Source: Bimastos eiseni
Taxonomy: Eukaryota; Annelida; Clitellata; Crassiclitellata; Lumbricidae
Direction: 5' to 3'
Assembly (NCBI GenBank): GCA_959347315.1
Contig: OY365806.1
Location: forward strand, 25,057,400-25,121,399
Length of the DNA stretch: 64,000 nt
A program made the position numbers and the translations under genes. Positions within the stretch are counted from its first letter, which is position 1. The number at the start of each line of letters is the position of its first letter. This document shows, piece after piece, positions 1 to 11,679 of this stretch. The notes under the pieces were generated by a model, which made no database searches, was not told where the DNA came from, and was given only the letters and a program-made list of their open reading frames with translations.

Positions 1-52
1 AGACAGACAGACAAACAGACAGACAGACAAACAGACAAACAGACAAACAGAC
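1..52. repeat. ACAG/ACAA microsatellite
   Basis: The window opens inside a tetranucleotide run of ACAG with ACAA variants. It is cut by the window edge, so its full length is unknown. Confidence 0.9.
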
Positions 53-989
53 AGACACTCAATTGTACGAACATCTGCGGAACTAGTTTACGATGGTCTC
101 CGGGAAAACCATATTTAGCTTAATCAAGGACGAATAATTAAAGTAGAGTAAAGTTTAGGAAATATGCTCAGTAACTTTGTAAAGTAAATAATATTAGACT
201 GTATACAATGTCTACCATGTATAGACATACAAGTACGGCGACATAATTATAGGCTGGCTTCCAGATCAGATTTGTCACGATTTATATGGGCATTCGTTCG
301 TCTATAGTTCACGACAATAAATGGTGTTTATTCGTTGACGCAAGCCTTACTCAATGATCCATCAATGTATCATTACTCAATGATCCATCTATGTATCATT
401 GTTTGAGATGGCGCTAATGTTAGGGAATGTAGTGTGCGAGAACAAATCATTGTGCTAGTATAGTTGTAGTCAGCGTGTGGGGCTTTGTGGGCGCGTGTGT
501 CTGTGTATATGACGGACACAATGGGTGATTTTCCGGCGTGTTGGACTCATTGCTTTCTGATTGCACTGACCGACGGATGCGGACATCATCATCGTCAGCA
601 GCAGCAGCAGCATCACTAGTGTTCGAAGAGACGCCTACTTTGGCGCGTGATTAGATTCGACGAAATTCCAGCCACTTATTTGATAAACGTGAGTGGGCTT
701 TGCGCAAATACGATTATCAAAGACTCAAAAAGATGTGTCCAATTGAATTTGCCGAGGGTGTCGACGCGTCGATCTTGTCCACCGCGACCCCACCCCACAT
801 TCCCTCCCTTTCCTCACCTCAATCCCTCCCGCTCCTCGGTGCACGATTCCTTACTGTAAGAAACAGACGACTGGGGGAGAGTGGGATGGTCGGCGATGGG
901 CGGTGGCTAGGGTGATGCTGTGGGGACTTGCTGCTGCTGCTGCAGCCGGTGCTGATAGAATTGCATGCGAAGAGACGATGACGACGACA
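53..989. other. Intergenic, no gene seen
   Basis: No coding region is supported. There is a short CATCAT/CAGCAG run near 585-615 and a duplicated ATGATCCATC-type segment near 353-400. GTGAGTGG near 690 would fit a splice donor, so a non-coding 5' exon on the plus strand cannot be excluded, but nothing else supports one. Confidence 0.5.
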
Positions 990-1060
990 GATGAGGAGGA
1001 GGAGGAGGAGGAGGAGAGGAGGAGGAGGAGGAGAGGAGGAGGAGGAGGTTGCAGAGGCAG
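990..1060. repeat. GAG/GGA trinucleotide tract
   Basis: Purine-rich (GAG)n/(GGA)n low-complexity DNA. The short acidic or basic frames through it have no support as protein. Confidence 0.85.
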
Positions 1061-1184
1061 AAATTGTCGACGATGGTCTCGTAATCTAAATCGAGCGAAG
1101 AAGAAGAGTCGGTCGCTTTGTTTGTTCGTCAGTTTAGACACCGACGAAAGAACGGATTGAAGAACAGAACGGATGAAAAGAGGA

Positions 1185-1800
1185 AGGAAGGTTGGATTGA
1201 AGGATGGATGAATGGATGGATGGATGGATGAATGGATGGATGGATGAATGGATGGATGGATGAATGGATGGATGGATGTATCGCAGAGGGTACATTGCGT
1301 CGACGACACGCTCTTCCTCCAATTCCTTTACCCTCAATCCATAAGCCCCTCCAACTCCATTATTAACCCATTGGAAAGTAACTTCAGCTCTAACTTATTC
1401 AGACACTGTATGTTTCATTATAATCGTGATCCTACATGTATGGTGGATGGGGGATAGAAAAGGTATGGAAGGAATGATGGAAGAATGGATGAAACGAAGG
1501 TTGTCAAAGAGGAAGAATAGAAGGATGGATTGATTGACGGACGGACGGACGGACGAAAGTACGGTTGGAAGGAAGGATGGAAGGTGAATGGGTGGATGTA
1601 CGAAGGAAGGGATGTGTGGATGGATCGATAAATTGTTGGATTGCTTGAAAATATATGAAAGTGACTAAGGAAGGATGGATAGATGGAGCAAGGGAGGGAG
1701 GGAGGGAGGGATGAAGGGACAGATGGGAGTTTGGATGAATGAATGGCTGGATTTATGGACGGATGGTTGGATGGAATGATGGACGAAAGGAATCCGCATT
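1185..1800. repeat. GGAT-type degenerate microsatellite
   Basis: A dense GGAT/GGATGAAT run at 1190-1280 continues as degenerate GGAT, GGAC and GGAG motifs to about 1800, interrupted by about 180 bases of unique sequence. It is not coding. Confidence 0.85.
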
Positions 1801-2655
1801 TGATCTGATCTATTAAAGAATTAGTCTAGCACATGCTTCGTGAATGAGGACGCTTCCTCAGCCCAGTTACCGTACGTTGGAAACAGGCATCAACTAAGCA
1901 CCCTATAGCGCCTTAGAGGATGGAACGCCATCGGTTGATACCTTGTGCTATGCAAGATTGAAGTTATCTATTCTAAGTGCTATCAGTGCTATCTATTCTA
2001 AGTGCTATCAGTGCATCGGATGTACAGACATCAATTATTCAAGCGATGGTCCGTTGAGATTGAAGAGACGAGTGTCAAGTTAGACGTATCATTCATCCAC
2101 CCAATGTATATCATTTCATTGATGCGGTTAGGCGGAATAACTAGTCATTGCTCAACAATTAGGATGATTTTACAGTTGTGTATGTTTTACGTGCTGCATA
2201 CTTAAGATATTTTATTGTTTTACTGCACAGTGACAGATGAGAATTTGCATTCATATAATATATATATATATATATATATAGTAAATAACAGAAAACAGAA
2301 AAATTGTTAAACAGTTTCTTACACTCCCTTGAAACATTTTCTTTATTGGCCCACAATAGCACACGCACACAATTTATGATTTTTAACAAATATTAAGGGG
2401 CCCTCAAGACATATAGAATTAGTGCAGGTCCCTAAGTTGTCAAAAATAATGTAAGAACTTCTTGTCTTTTTAAACGACCACACATTGATAAGAAAATAAC
2501 TTGCCTCGTGTGATTAGAAAGTTTTCAAATTAGTCCGGGAGCAAAACATGTCCCGTGGCGGTTTTAGTGATGGAAAGATGCGGTTGGTGTCATTCTCTTT
2601 GTCTGATGGTGGAGATTCAGAAAATGTATGATGCGTGTACTCCACCCGCTGCAGA
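1801..2655. other. Intergenic with AT microsatellite
   Basis: No gene is supported. An (AT)n tract lies at about 2258-2281, and a short direct repeat containing CTATCAGTGC lies near 1980-2015. Confidence 0.6.
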
Positions 2656-2659
2656 GTCG

Positions 2660-3300
2660 ACAAAACAAGATGGCGGCCAAAATGGCCGCCATGAAATATA
2701 TGTCCCAATATCTCTGGAGCTATACATGATAGAAAGGTGATTTTAGTGTCTGATGCATGGCTTATGGTTCAAGGAATTCATGAAATACATTTTCAGTAAT
2801 GTCAGAACATCGCGTGACCTTAAAAATCAAGGTAAAACGACCAAAATGTTCAATCAGAAATTGCTCAGGAACAATAAATGATACTGAGGTGATTTCGGTG
2901 TCCGGGATATGGTTTTCAGTGCCAGGGAATTATAAAAGTGCATTTTCATTATTGCATGAACATCACTTGGAGGTCAAGGTCGCATCGTCAAAATGATCAT
3001 CCATTTATCAGAAACTATGAATGATACAGGGATGCGTTTGGTGCCTAAAACATGGACCTCAGAGGTAAGGAATAAAAAAAGTTTATTTTTAATATACTTG
3101 AACATCATGTGACATTAAAGGTCAAGGTCACATGACTAAAATGGTTAAGCCGCCATTTCTCAGGGACCATAGATGATACAGGGATGAGTTTGGAGTCTAT
3201 AATATGGTTTTCAGGGGCAATTAATTCAAAAAATGTGTTTTCAATATTGCCTGAACATCACATGACCATGGAGGTAATGGCCGTGGACAGCTTTGAGGTG
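2660..3300 (+). repeat. Diverged ~155-bp tandem repeat with AGGTCA motifs
   Basis: About four head-to-tail copies are recognisable. Each has a 'GATACaGGGATG...GGTGtC' block, an 'ATGGttTTCAG' block, a 'TTGcaTGAACATCAC' block and then an AGGTCAAGGTC core followed by a CAAAATG block. The cores lie near 2828, 2972 and 3120. The copies are strongly diverged and carry stop codons, so this is an old satellite-like array rather than a gene. The TCAAGGTCA at 3121-3129 equals the monomeric ERR/SF-1/FTZ-F1 binding motif; any regulatory role is inference. Confidence 0.65.
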
Positions 3301-5155
3301 AAACTCTTACAGTCAAGGCAGTGTTATTTACTTGTTATCAACACGGTCTTTAACAAAACGACTTCGATTGTCCGTAGCGCTAATTGAGCTAGAACCCGTC
3401 TATGGGCATCCATTAGTCGCAGTCTGCTGTGGATGGCTTGTCGACATCAGATACTTTCAAGTCGTATCATTCGTAGTATGCCTTGGTTAAGTGTGTCCTT
3501 CAACTGGGTCTGCATTTTTTATATTTCATGCGATTTAAAGATGCATATTCCGACCTGACCACCGTCAACCATAGATTGAGCAGTTCAGCAGCGTTTCGCA
3601 AGCCTGGTACCCTTCACGGAGCACGTTTGATGGTAAAGGCAGTATACTTATTAATTACTTGTTAATTACTCGATGAACATTGAATTGCTTTTTATGGAAA
3701 CGAGTCTGTCATACATTTGATGGCCCATGAATCATAGTGCATCCAACGATTTACCAGCTGTTTGTTCAACTTCCGCATTCAACAATAATAGTTCCCGTGT
3801 CGAGTAGCTATTGATATTCAATGACATCAATGACATCAATGACATTCAATGACATCAATGACATTCAATGACACCAATGACATTCAACTGACCCGAAATT
3901 TGCACGACTATCATGATGCTCAGACCATTGATCTGAAGATGATGCAGGGTCATTCCTGGAACCTAAACCAAGAGCTAGGAGTCACCTCTCTTGTCTCTCA
4001 GTATCTGTCCTTTGCAGAGAAGTCGCGGCATATCTCGACTCCATTGAAAGATGCTTCTTGGTTCAATCTCTTCTCTGTACAATAAACTGAATTATCTATT
4101 TCTCGAAGTCTCTCCCGAGCTTCCGTCATCGACGAGTTGCCTGAAAGCCAAAGATCGCATGCGAGTTTGTTTATTATTTTGAACTGCCTGATTGACAGAG
4201 CTAAAAGTGTTGTTGGTCACATACAGGCTTTCAATTCAACAGCGCGGAAGAACGAAAAACAGAAACGGTCTTTTCCACAAGTTGTTGAAAAACATTAGCA
4301 CAACTTTATTAAATGCAATCTAGGCAGTCAAATGTATCAAATTGTAAACAGTCGATTGAAGGCGCAACAATGATGATGAATTCGTGGGTGAAAGCATGAA
4401 AGAGTTGAAACCATGAACTCTTGCATCATCGAAGATTTGTATCAAGGATTTGTAATTAAGATAACTTATAACGATTATTGGTAATAATTGATAAAAGTCA
4501 GTATAAAGACATTGCGTTTTGTATAATATTTTCATTATTTGATTACCATAGACTATTTCCATGTATCCGTGTAGCTACTTCGAGAGTCTACTGTTCTAGG
4601 GTTTTGTAGTGGCATTAAACACGTTTTCATAAGTTCAAAGGTTGGTGTCTGAAGGCATTTAGAAATTGGAGACAACGGACCCCGTAATATGGTACAAGCT
4701 GAAAGAAATATTGAGTGAGTGTTTTGAGGGGCCTCTACGTATTTCAAAATGTCATCAAATTTAAGAGTTAATTGTCATTATTATGGGGTCATTATGAAAC
4801 TTTTTAGATTATGTGCATTCACAATTTCAAAAAACATATTTTTGGGACACCCTATTATGCAACGTAGGATACTGAATGTCTGATGTGATGGTCATGCGGC
4901 AGAGACTTGTGCATGGACAAAACGATCATCATCATATTGGCCTCAGGTCGTATCTCAGACGCAAAGCAATCGCTTGAAGCGGTTCGTTAAACAATCGGTT
5001 AATGACAGGGCGAATGACTTAATTGACCGTCATTTGCATAACTATTACTGTCCATGTGGTCATGTGATTAGATGCAGAGACAGCGAGAGATAGAGATGGC
5101 GAGAGACAGACAGACAGACGGGGAGACGACAGAGAGAGAGCGATGAAGCATCATT
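3301..5155. other. Intergenic, short tandem repeat only
   Basis: A short array of ATGACATCA/ATGACATTCA units lies at 3820-3890. No coding exon, RNA gene or mobile element is recognisable in the remainder. Confidence 0.55.
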
Positions 5156-5159
5156 CGGC

Positions 5160-5660
5160 AGATGATTTAATCAGAAGCTGAGTGTGGATCATCATCGTCG
5201 TCGTCCGGTCCTCCCCCCTCTCTCTCTCTCTACAGCGACCTCTGCTGCTATTTATTTTCCTAAGAATGTCACTCGATTAAAACTTCATCGAACCGCGCAA
5301 GTCATCCAGTCAACACTCACGCATTCGATCGACCCCCTTCCGTTGCTTCCGTCCCCGATTCCTCCGCCGCCAGTGGATCACCCGACGGCCGCAGAGAGCG
5401 AGAGAGGCCGAGGAGGCGTCGACCGGTGGACGGGCCCCATTCCGTCAACGACCAGCTGGCGCAATTGACGTCGCACTCGACCGATGAGCGATAATAGGCT
5501 GCGTGACGCGGAGTCGCTCGCCGGAAATTGAAAACAATCGCATCCGGTCGAAACAAATATTTTCGCTGGTCTAGAGAGTCGAGTGCGGACGACCGGCTGT
5601 TTATACACAGGAGCGACGACAACGTCTGATGATCACTTAAGTGATTATCAGCCACGAAAT
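5160..5660. other. CpG-dense patch, possible promoter or exon
   Basis: CG dinucleotides are frequent here (for example the CGTCGTCGTC run near 5197 and the stretch 5380-5560), unlike the AT-rich flanks. Open frames exist on both strands but none resembles a known protein. It could be an unmethylated regulatory region or a non-coding exon; the sequence alone does not decide. Confidence 0.3.
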
Positions 5661-5774
5661 TAGTTCAATCCAATTAGGACGAGAGAGAGAAATGTATTGA
5701 GGCAACAGCGCAGTCATCGACGGCGATCACAAATAGCACGACCAACTTTGCCACTCCACAACCGAAGAGTCTGG

Positions 5775-6240
5775 CTCCGAATGCACGACCGACCGACCGA
5801 ATGACCGACCGAATGACCGATCGACCGAATGACCGACCGAATGACCGACCGAATGACCGACCAAACGCACGACTGACCATACAATCACGCGACTGAATGA
5901 CTGAAAGACCGAACAGGGGCAAATCCGAATGAACGGCTTACCGAACGACCGAATGAAATAAACGATCGACCGACCGAATGACCGAATGAATGGCCGACTG
6001 AATCAGGGCCGTACCGAGCTATAATTGCGCCCTGTGCGTAGAATCAATCTGGCGACCCCACATTTTTAAAATAGTGCATTTTATGTAATAATAAGTTATT
6101 CCATCCTGAAATTTGCTCCATTTCGACATTTGCGCCCGGGGCCTCGGCTCCGCTGGCCCCTTCCTCGGTACGGCACTGGACTGAATGGGCGATTTGAATG
6201 ACCGATTAATCAAACGACCGAATGAACCAACAGATGACCG
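5775..6240. repeat. ACCGAATG-type degenerate tandem repeat
   Basis: Repeats of GACCGAATGACC with variants flank both sides of the MITE at 6004-6178. The array continues across it, so the MITE inserted into an existing repeat. Confidence 0.8.
6004..6178. mobile_element. 175-bp hAT-type MITE with TIRs and 8-bp TSD
   Basis: The left end reads CAGGGCCGTACCGAG and the reverse complement of the right end reads CAGTGCCGTACCGAG, so 14 of 15 bases match. The 8 bp on each side are identical, GACTGAAT at 5996-6003 and 6179-6186. An 8-bp target duplication with a CAG-starting TIR is characteristic of the hAT superfamily. There is no coding capacity, so it is non-autonomous. One caution: the flanks are themselves ACCGAATG-like repeats, so part of the flank identity could be pre-existing, but the TIR match is independent of that. 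Confidence 0.8.
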
Positions 6241-8520
6241 AAACAAATGAATTCAATCGTAAAGGAAACAACATTTTACACTCGTCGCTGAGGAACCTAT
6301 CACGTGAATCAAACGCTGTCACATACGACAATTTTATGATATTGCAACATTTGAAATTTCATAGACGTTCCAGGTCACATGCGTTACATGTAAGACTTTA
6401 GGAAATACAGAAGAATGAAGAATAAAATGCAAGAAATTTCTGCGTTATACTATCTAGCAATTTAAGGCAGAAGTTGAATAGATATAACGCTTGGTTTAAA
6501 GTTAAGGGACATGGAAGCGAAAGGGTGCAGGGTCAGTTGACCCCTCCTGTGCCAGTTCATAGATCTGGGTGATGCCAGTATACTTCCTAGGAGTCCATAG
6601 CCACAAACAAACAATCTGAGCAATATCGTGCCACTAACATCGGGGGTTGAGGATTAAATTTATACATGATTGCTTACTGATCTTATGGACCGTACTGTAC
6701 CAAGGGCTGTGTCACCGGTGTGGCATTGGAGTCCTAATCAACGAGTTTTTCCATTGATATACGACTGACGACTTTTATTGCGCTGGGTTCGCTGTTGTTT
6801 TAATGCTGCACCAGAAACTGTTTTTGAAGAACTTATCTGAGACAGATAATAATAATAATAACAATAATATTTGTAAAAAACGAATATATCGATTTACAGA
6901 AAGAAGCCAATAATTTATTACCATATTCAATGTATGCCTAATTTTTTTGGTCAAAAACGATCAACTCATGATGACGCACATATTAAAACACGGTTGTCAT
7001 AAACCAAACGACAAAACATAGGTAAATTGAAGAATTGTTAAGGTAGAGGTAGTGTATGTGTATGGGATGACATTCATATCTATCGGCATCTGACGGAAAT
7101 TTTGGTTTATAAATGTGAGTGAAAGCAATCATTATGATGCTGCAGGAAAAAGGAATTTATGGAATATTTAAAGTTATGCATTCTGTAACTGCGCCTCCTC
7201 AAGGTTATAGGTGCACAGAAGTTCACTACAAATGAAAAACCCCCGACATACAACTGCCCAGTGCAACCGACTCCAATAAAGTCAGCAATATCGGCGGTTT
7301 AAATGTTAACAAGCAGATTTATGATTTAGTGGAAGGGCATTGTGTTTCTGGACTTGCCTAGTTGCCTTCCCTTTTCATTGTAAAATAGTTGCGTCTGTAG
7401 AATCTGTACTTCTATCGGTTATGCTTGAGGTCTTTGTGACTTCGATCCTTACTGACAACTTTAGTAGTAGATAAAATGAATAATTCTTCCTAGTTCTTCG
7501 TTCATTACTCGTCCGTCCGTCTATACATCCATCAGTCCATCCTTTCGTTAGTTTTCACATCAATTCATTCGACTGGAAATGAGTTAATTCAGTGCATCAT
7601 GCGTAGACTCACTACACGGCGGCACGTATTGCGAACGGTTTTCTTACGAACAACAGCGTTTCCATCTTTCGTATTATTATTGAGCGAAATCACATTTGCA
7701 GCGATTCGTCCATCATATTCGTAATCTATGGAGCTTATATTCGGCAAAAGAAATCTAATTTGGCGAGTCAGAAATTACACCGCGACGGCGCGCATTAAAT
7801 CAGCGAGTCGCCGAGTTCCGCACTTTAATGTTCCAATTATCTGCTTTTGATAATACGACAGATATTGTGGCGGCGACATTATCTCGGCGCTCTATTAGAT
7901 TTCCTTCGTTTCTGAAGCAATGGCGCCTGGCAAAAAGCAGACGTCGCTTGGCCGTCGATGGAGAATCGCTCGATGGCAGGCAAGATGAGACCAAAGGTCA
8001 CCGAAGAAGTCACGTGCTTCATCTCAACCAACGAAGCGTTGGCCGCTCTTCTCAGACACTAACGCAATAAGCGCTGCAAGAGTTTGGAGAAAATTGAAGG
8101 AATTGAGCTAAATTATCCGCAGATCTGGCATCGACTATACGACTTGAAGATGACCATATAGTGCGCCGTTGAAGACAATTCTATTGTTCATTTTTATTAG
8201 CGACGCCTAGGTCGATATTTTCTTGTCCTTACGGATAATATAGCCTATATGACATCAAACTCCAAAGAGAAATATGTACGAATTCACACGGGTGATGAAT
8301 CGTGCTGATCTTGTTTTTATGCGCTCGCGTCTCCTTTACGCGCTTCACTCCTTTTGGTTCTCGGTAATAACTTGCCAAATTTTACATTACGTTTCAAATT
8401 GATAAATCGCTTTTTAATAGTTTGCCTAGTGTATAGGGCCCATATGCATTTATGAAATTCTTCGTTGTTTTGAAGAATTGCAAAGCGGCGCAAACGCGAA
8501 AATTTGGTAAACTTGGGAGG
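6241..8520. other. Intergenic, nothing recognised
   Basis: AT-rich DNA without supported exons. A region near 7610-8070 is richer in CG and has paired open frames on both strands, but no protein family is recognisable. Confidence 0.5.
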
Positions 8521-8544
8521 GTAACAAACTGACTAGTCCATATG

Positions 8545-9075
8545 TAGGGTAGGGTGGGACAAAACGCCCATGGGAGGTATGACGCTCATGAGTATTTTTC
8601 CAGTCATCTAACGAACCCGAATTTTAGTTTGAATCACTCTGTTGATTGCATTTCCGGTTGAAAGACAGCGTAGCCTGCTTTCGTGTTCCCTGTACACGAG
8701 TTATTTGTTATCAACAAGAGTCAAATTTTGCGAAAGCTGAAGCATGCATTTATTGTTTTAATTTTTATAATATAAATTACATGATTTTGCGGTTACCCAA
8801 AGATGTTTGTTTTCTTTGATAATTTAGCATTCAGAAATGTCACAGTGCTATTGAACCTGTCATTGAAGCTGTCGTTTTTTAATATGGTTTGGTATGGTAT
8901 GCAATCACACATGTTGGGGAGGTAAGATGCCCACGGGCGTTTTGCCCACTGGGCGTCTTGCCCCATGTGATTGAGCGCCTTGCCTCGTGTGACTGAGCTG
9001 AGCGTCTTACCCTATGTGACTGGGCGTCTTGCCTCATCTGATCCACCTCACGTGTGCACCAAAGACGCCCCACAG
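8545..9075. repeat. GGGCGTCTTGCC-type interspersed repeat
   Basis: The segment 8925-9080 repeats the theme 'GcGTCTTgCC(t/c)CATGTGAcTGaG' about four times. A related 'GGGTGGGACAAAACGCCCATGGGAGG' block lies in pieces near 8550-8580, likely the other end of the same interspersed element. No reading frame is conserved across the copies. Confidence 0.45.
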
Positions 9076-9080
9076 TTTTG

Positions 9081-11570
9081 CCTCATTTTGATGATCTCCT
9101 GTTTGAAAACAGAATGTTAACAATTAAATATATATTGCACTAAATAACTTTTCTCTGTAGAAACTGAGACGGAACTATATATTATTATAATTAAAAGGGT
9201 AAGACAAAGACAGGAGAGTACGGTCTTGAGGCATTCCAAATTGCTTTTTGCGAAAGTCAGATTGGGCGAAATTGGTAAGACAAAAGCAGAACAAATTTAT
9301 GGACTATAAAGTTCCAAGAAAATCTCTTTCAAAGCATCTAAAAGTAGGCCTATGATGGTCGGTTCTTATTTAAGAGAAAAGAGTGCCTAAGATGATTCTG
9401 AGCTAAAATTTGCAATTTTTGTTTTGTGTCTAATTACATTCTTCTATCAATGTACATATACTACACGTATAAAGCTCAATTTCATCAAAATAAAAGAATT
9501 TCATGAAAAAATTGCATTTCTTAATGACTGCTCTAATGGAACAGCTCATTGGTTCTACTTTTGAATCTCGCCAGCAGGCTAGAGGCAGCTCGAATCGCCT
9601 AATGACCACTAGAAATGACGACGCGAGAGGCGCATTAATACATTGCTTCCTTTTTCAGACCTACAGACGTGCGAGCCATTGTATTTACTAACTGCATTAG
9701 AAGTTGATAAGTCCTTGATTAATGTTACTGTACTCTATACTAGCGATTACTCAAAGAGAGTATTTTAGGGCTTTTGTTGTTCTCCAGTCTCTACAATAAC
9801 CAAACATGTGCCAGATTTCGCATATTTACTCTTTATTTCACTCTCATCCTGAACATTACAGAAATGCCAGTTACTCCATACCGACCATCTGGTCCCTTTT
9901 GGCCTTTTCATGTAAACGTCCAATATTAGCAGTGCCAATGAAAACGTTGAACCAGCGTGATTTTGAACACATCGACGCGTCACCTAGCGATTAGCTGTAA
10001 GTGAAAAATGCTGTGCAGTTGTTTCGATAACTTACTGCATCCAATGTCTTACTGTAGAAGCCATTTGTTGAATATTCTGAGCCAATATTATCATCAGCCT
10101 CCGAGAAAGACACAATCCCTTTGCATAAAAAAATGTCCTCAGAAATGATAAAATATTATTATAATACAAAACAACGCGACTAGGCCTACATGAGTCTACA
10201 TCTCGTCAGGTTAACATAATATTTTTATTATGACATACAGTACGTTCCAAGGTAGATATTACACTGCACAAAAATTACAAAATCTCATAAGCATGAAATT
10301 TTGATTTGGTTAAATATTTCAAGAAGATTGAATAGGGAGGGACCTCATGACAGTTTCACAAGCGCATAATAATCAAGTCCAATGCTATTAATGAAACCAG
10401 GAGTCTTAGATGATAGCAGCGATAAGGTCGAGGAGTTGACTAATATTATTTGTCGACTATTTCTGAAATTGTCGATCGATCTGACTCTAAAATGTAACAG
10501 TAGTAGGCATGGTTGCAGTTTAACGACACGTGATAACAAAGATCGTTCGCGTTGCACTCCTTCTTTATCCAGCTTTGGGACTGGCACTGTCAGAGTACGA
10601 ACAGTGGAGGAGTTGCTCCAGAATGTCTAATCGACGGATCTTTTAGCCTATAACGTCAACTGTAGATTTAGGACATGCGGTCTTTGCTATATATTTCAAG
10701 ACAGTTGTTCATTGTCAGTGCTCAATCTAAAAGCTAAGCTTATTGCAACTTATGTGCCTGTGCAATAATAACGCCTTACCATACTAGAACCTTCATGAGG
10801 TGTTGCAGCGCCTCAGTGAGGTCACCGGAAGGCGTTTTATAAATGGCAAAATAAATGCATTCGCGAGCTGGTGTCCCGCTCTCGGCTATCAAGTGGCGCT
10901 TTAGAAGTTTTGAGATTATACACCGGACTCAGACAACCTAGAACCATCTTCCTCAGACACTGCCGCTTGAGCTCCTCTTCCTCTATTTCGAAAACGTCTG
11001 ATTACTTTACCATCTTATTATTATGTCAGTGGCAGCAAAGAGGCTTGCCCTTGCTTGTATTGTGTTTCCTTTTATCAGAACATGCAGCTGTCAGACCGCA
11101 TCCATTTACATTATACAATTATGCAGCTTAAGTGTTAAGTGTTAGATCGCCGAAAACTGATCTATCCGATTGGGCCGACGAATTAGTAGCCTGCTTGTGC
11201 TGTCTTTCAAGGATATCTCCGGAAAACGCATTGGTCTTCGGTCACCGTGACCACTCTAACTCGTTTCGTTGGCAACGGTTGTTTCAATTTGGTTAATATA
11301 TTTGATAACATAAACACTGAACTCTAGCCAATCATAATCCCTAATATCAATACATATTTCTAAGTATGATCACTGACATTCCATACAGTTGTTTGATGTC
11401 AATTTTGGTTCATCTCTAAAACTAGAATGCCTTTATAAGTGAACGAGCTTTATTTTGTACCAAGATTTTTGACTTCTCCTCCTAAAACCGTTCTTTCTGT
11501 TCTGTCGCTTGTATTTATTTCCTTCTTACTTTGAGACTTACCTCTGTCAAATACTCATCCACATAATCAT
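9081..11570. other. Intergenic, nothing recognised
   Basis: Several short open frames exist (for example 10345-10630 and 10871-11131) but none has recognisable motifs, convincing splice context or biased composition. TAGGCCTA octamers occur at 9345 and near 10183. Confidence 0.5.
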
Positions 11571-11576
11571 TGTTAT

Positions 11577-11675
11577 TACGGACCCTGGAATCGAATCCAG
11601 GTGTCAGATGCATCAGAAACACAGAGCTTGATTTTGAAAGTTTCGCTTATGACAGCAGCAGTTGCGCCATCTGAC
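11577..11675 (-). repeat. Degenerate tRNA-like or SINE head
   Basis: On the minus strand an A-box-like GATGGCGCAACTGCTG (about 11656-11672) is followed, about 65 bases on, by a B-box-like GGATTCGATTCC (11587-11598) inside a short T-arm-like hairpin. The expected 5' acceptor strand is missing and the loop is not canonical, so this is not a functional tRNA. A tRNA-derived SINE or tRNA pseudogene is the best reading. Confidence 0.4.
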
Positions 11676-11679
11676 GACT

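Noticed and set aside
5184..5468. 94-codon Pro/Ser-rich frame in the CpG-dense patch
   Set aside because: No homology signal and overlapping frames on the other strand are equally long; CpG-rich composition is the likelier explanation.
11577..11675. Functional tRNA gene
   Set aside because: The acceptor stem does not pair and the A-to-B-box spacing and T loop are wrong.
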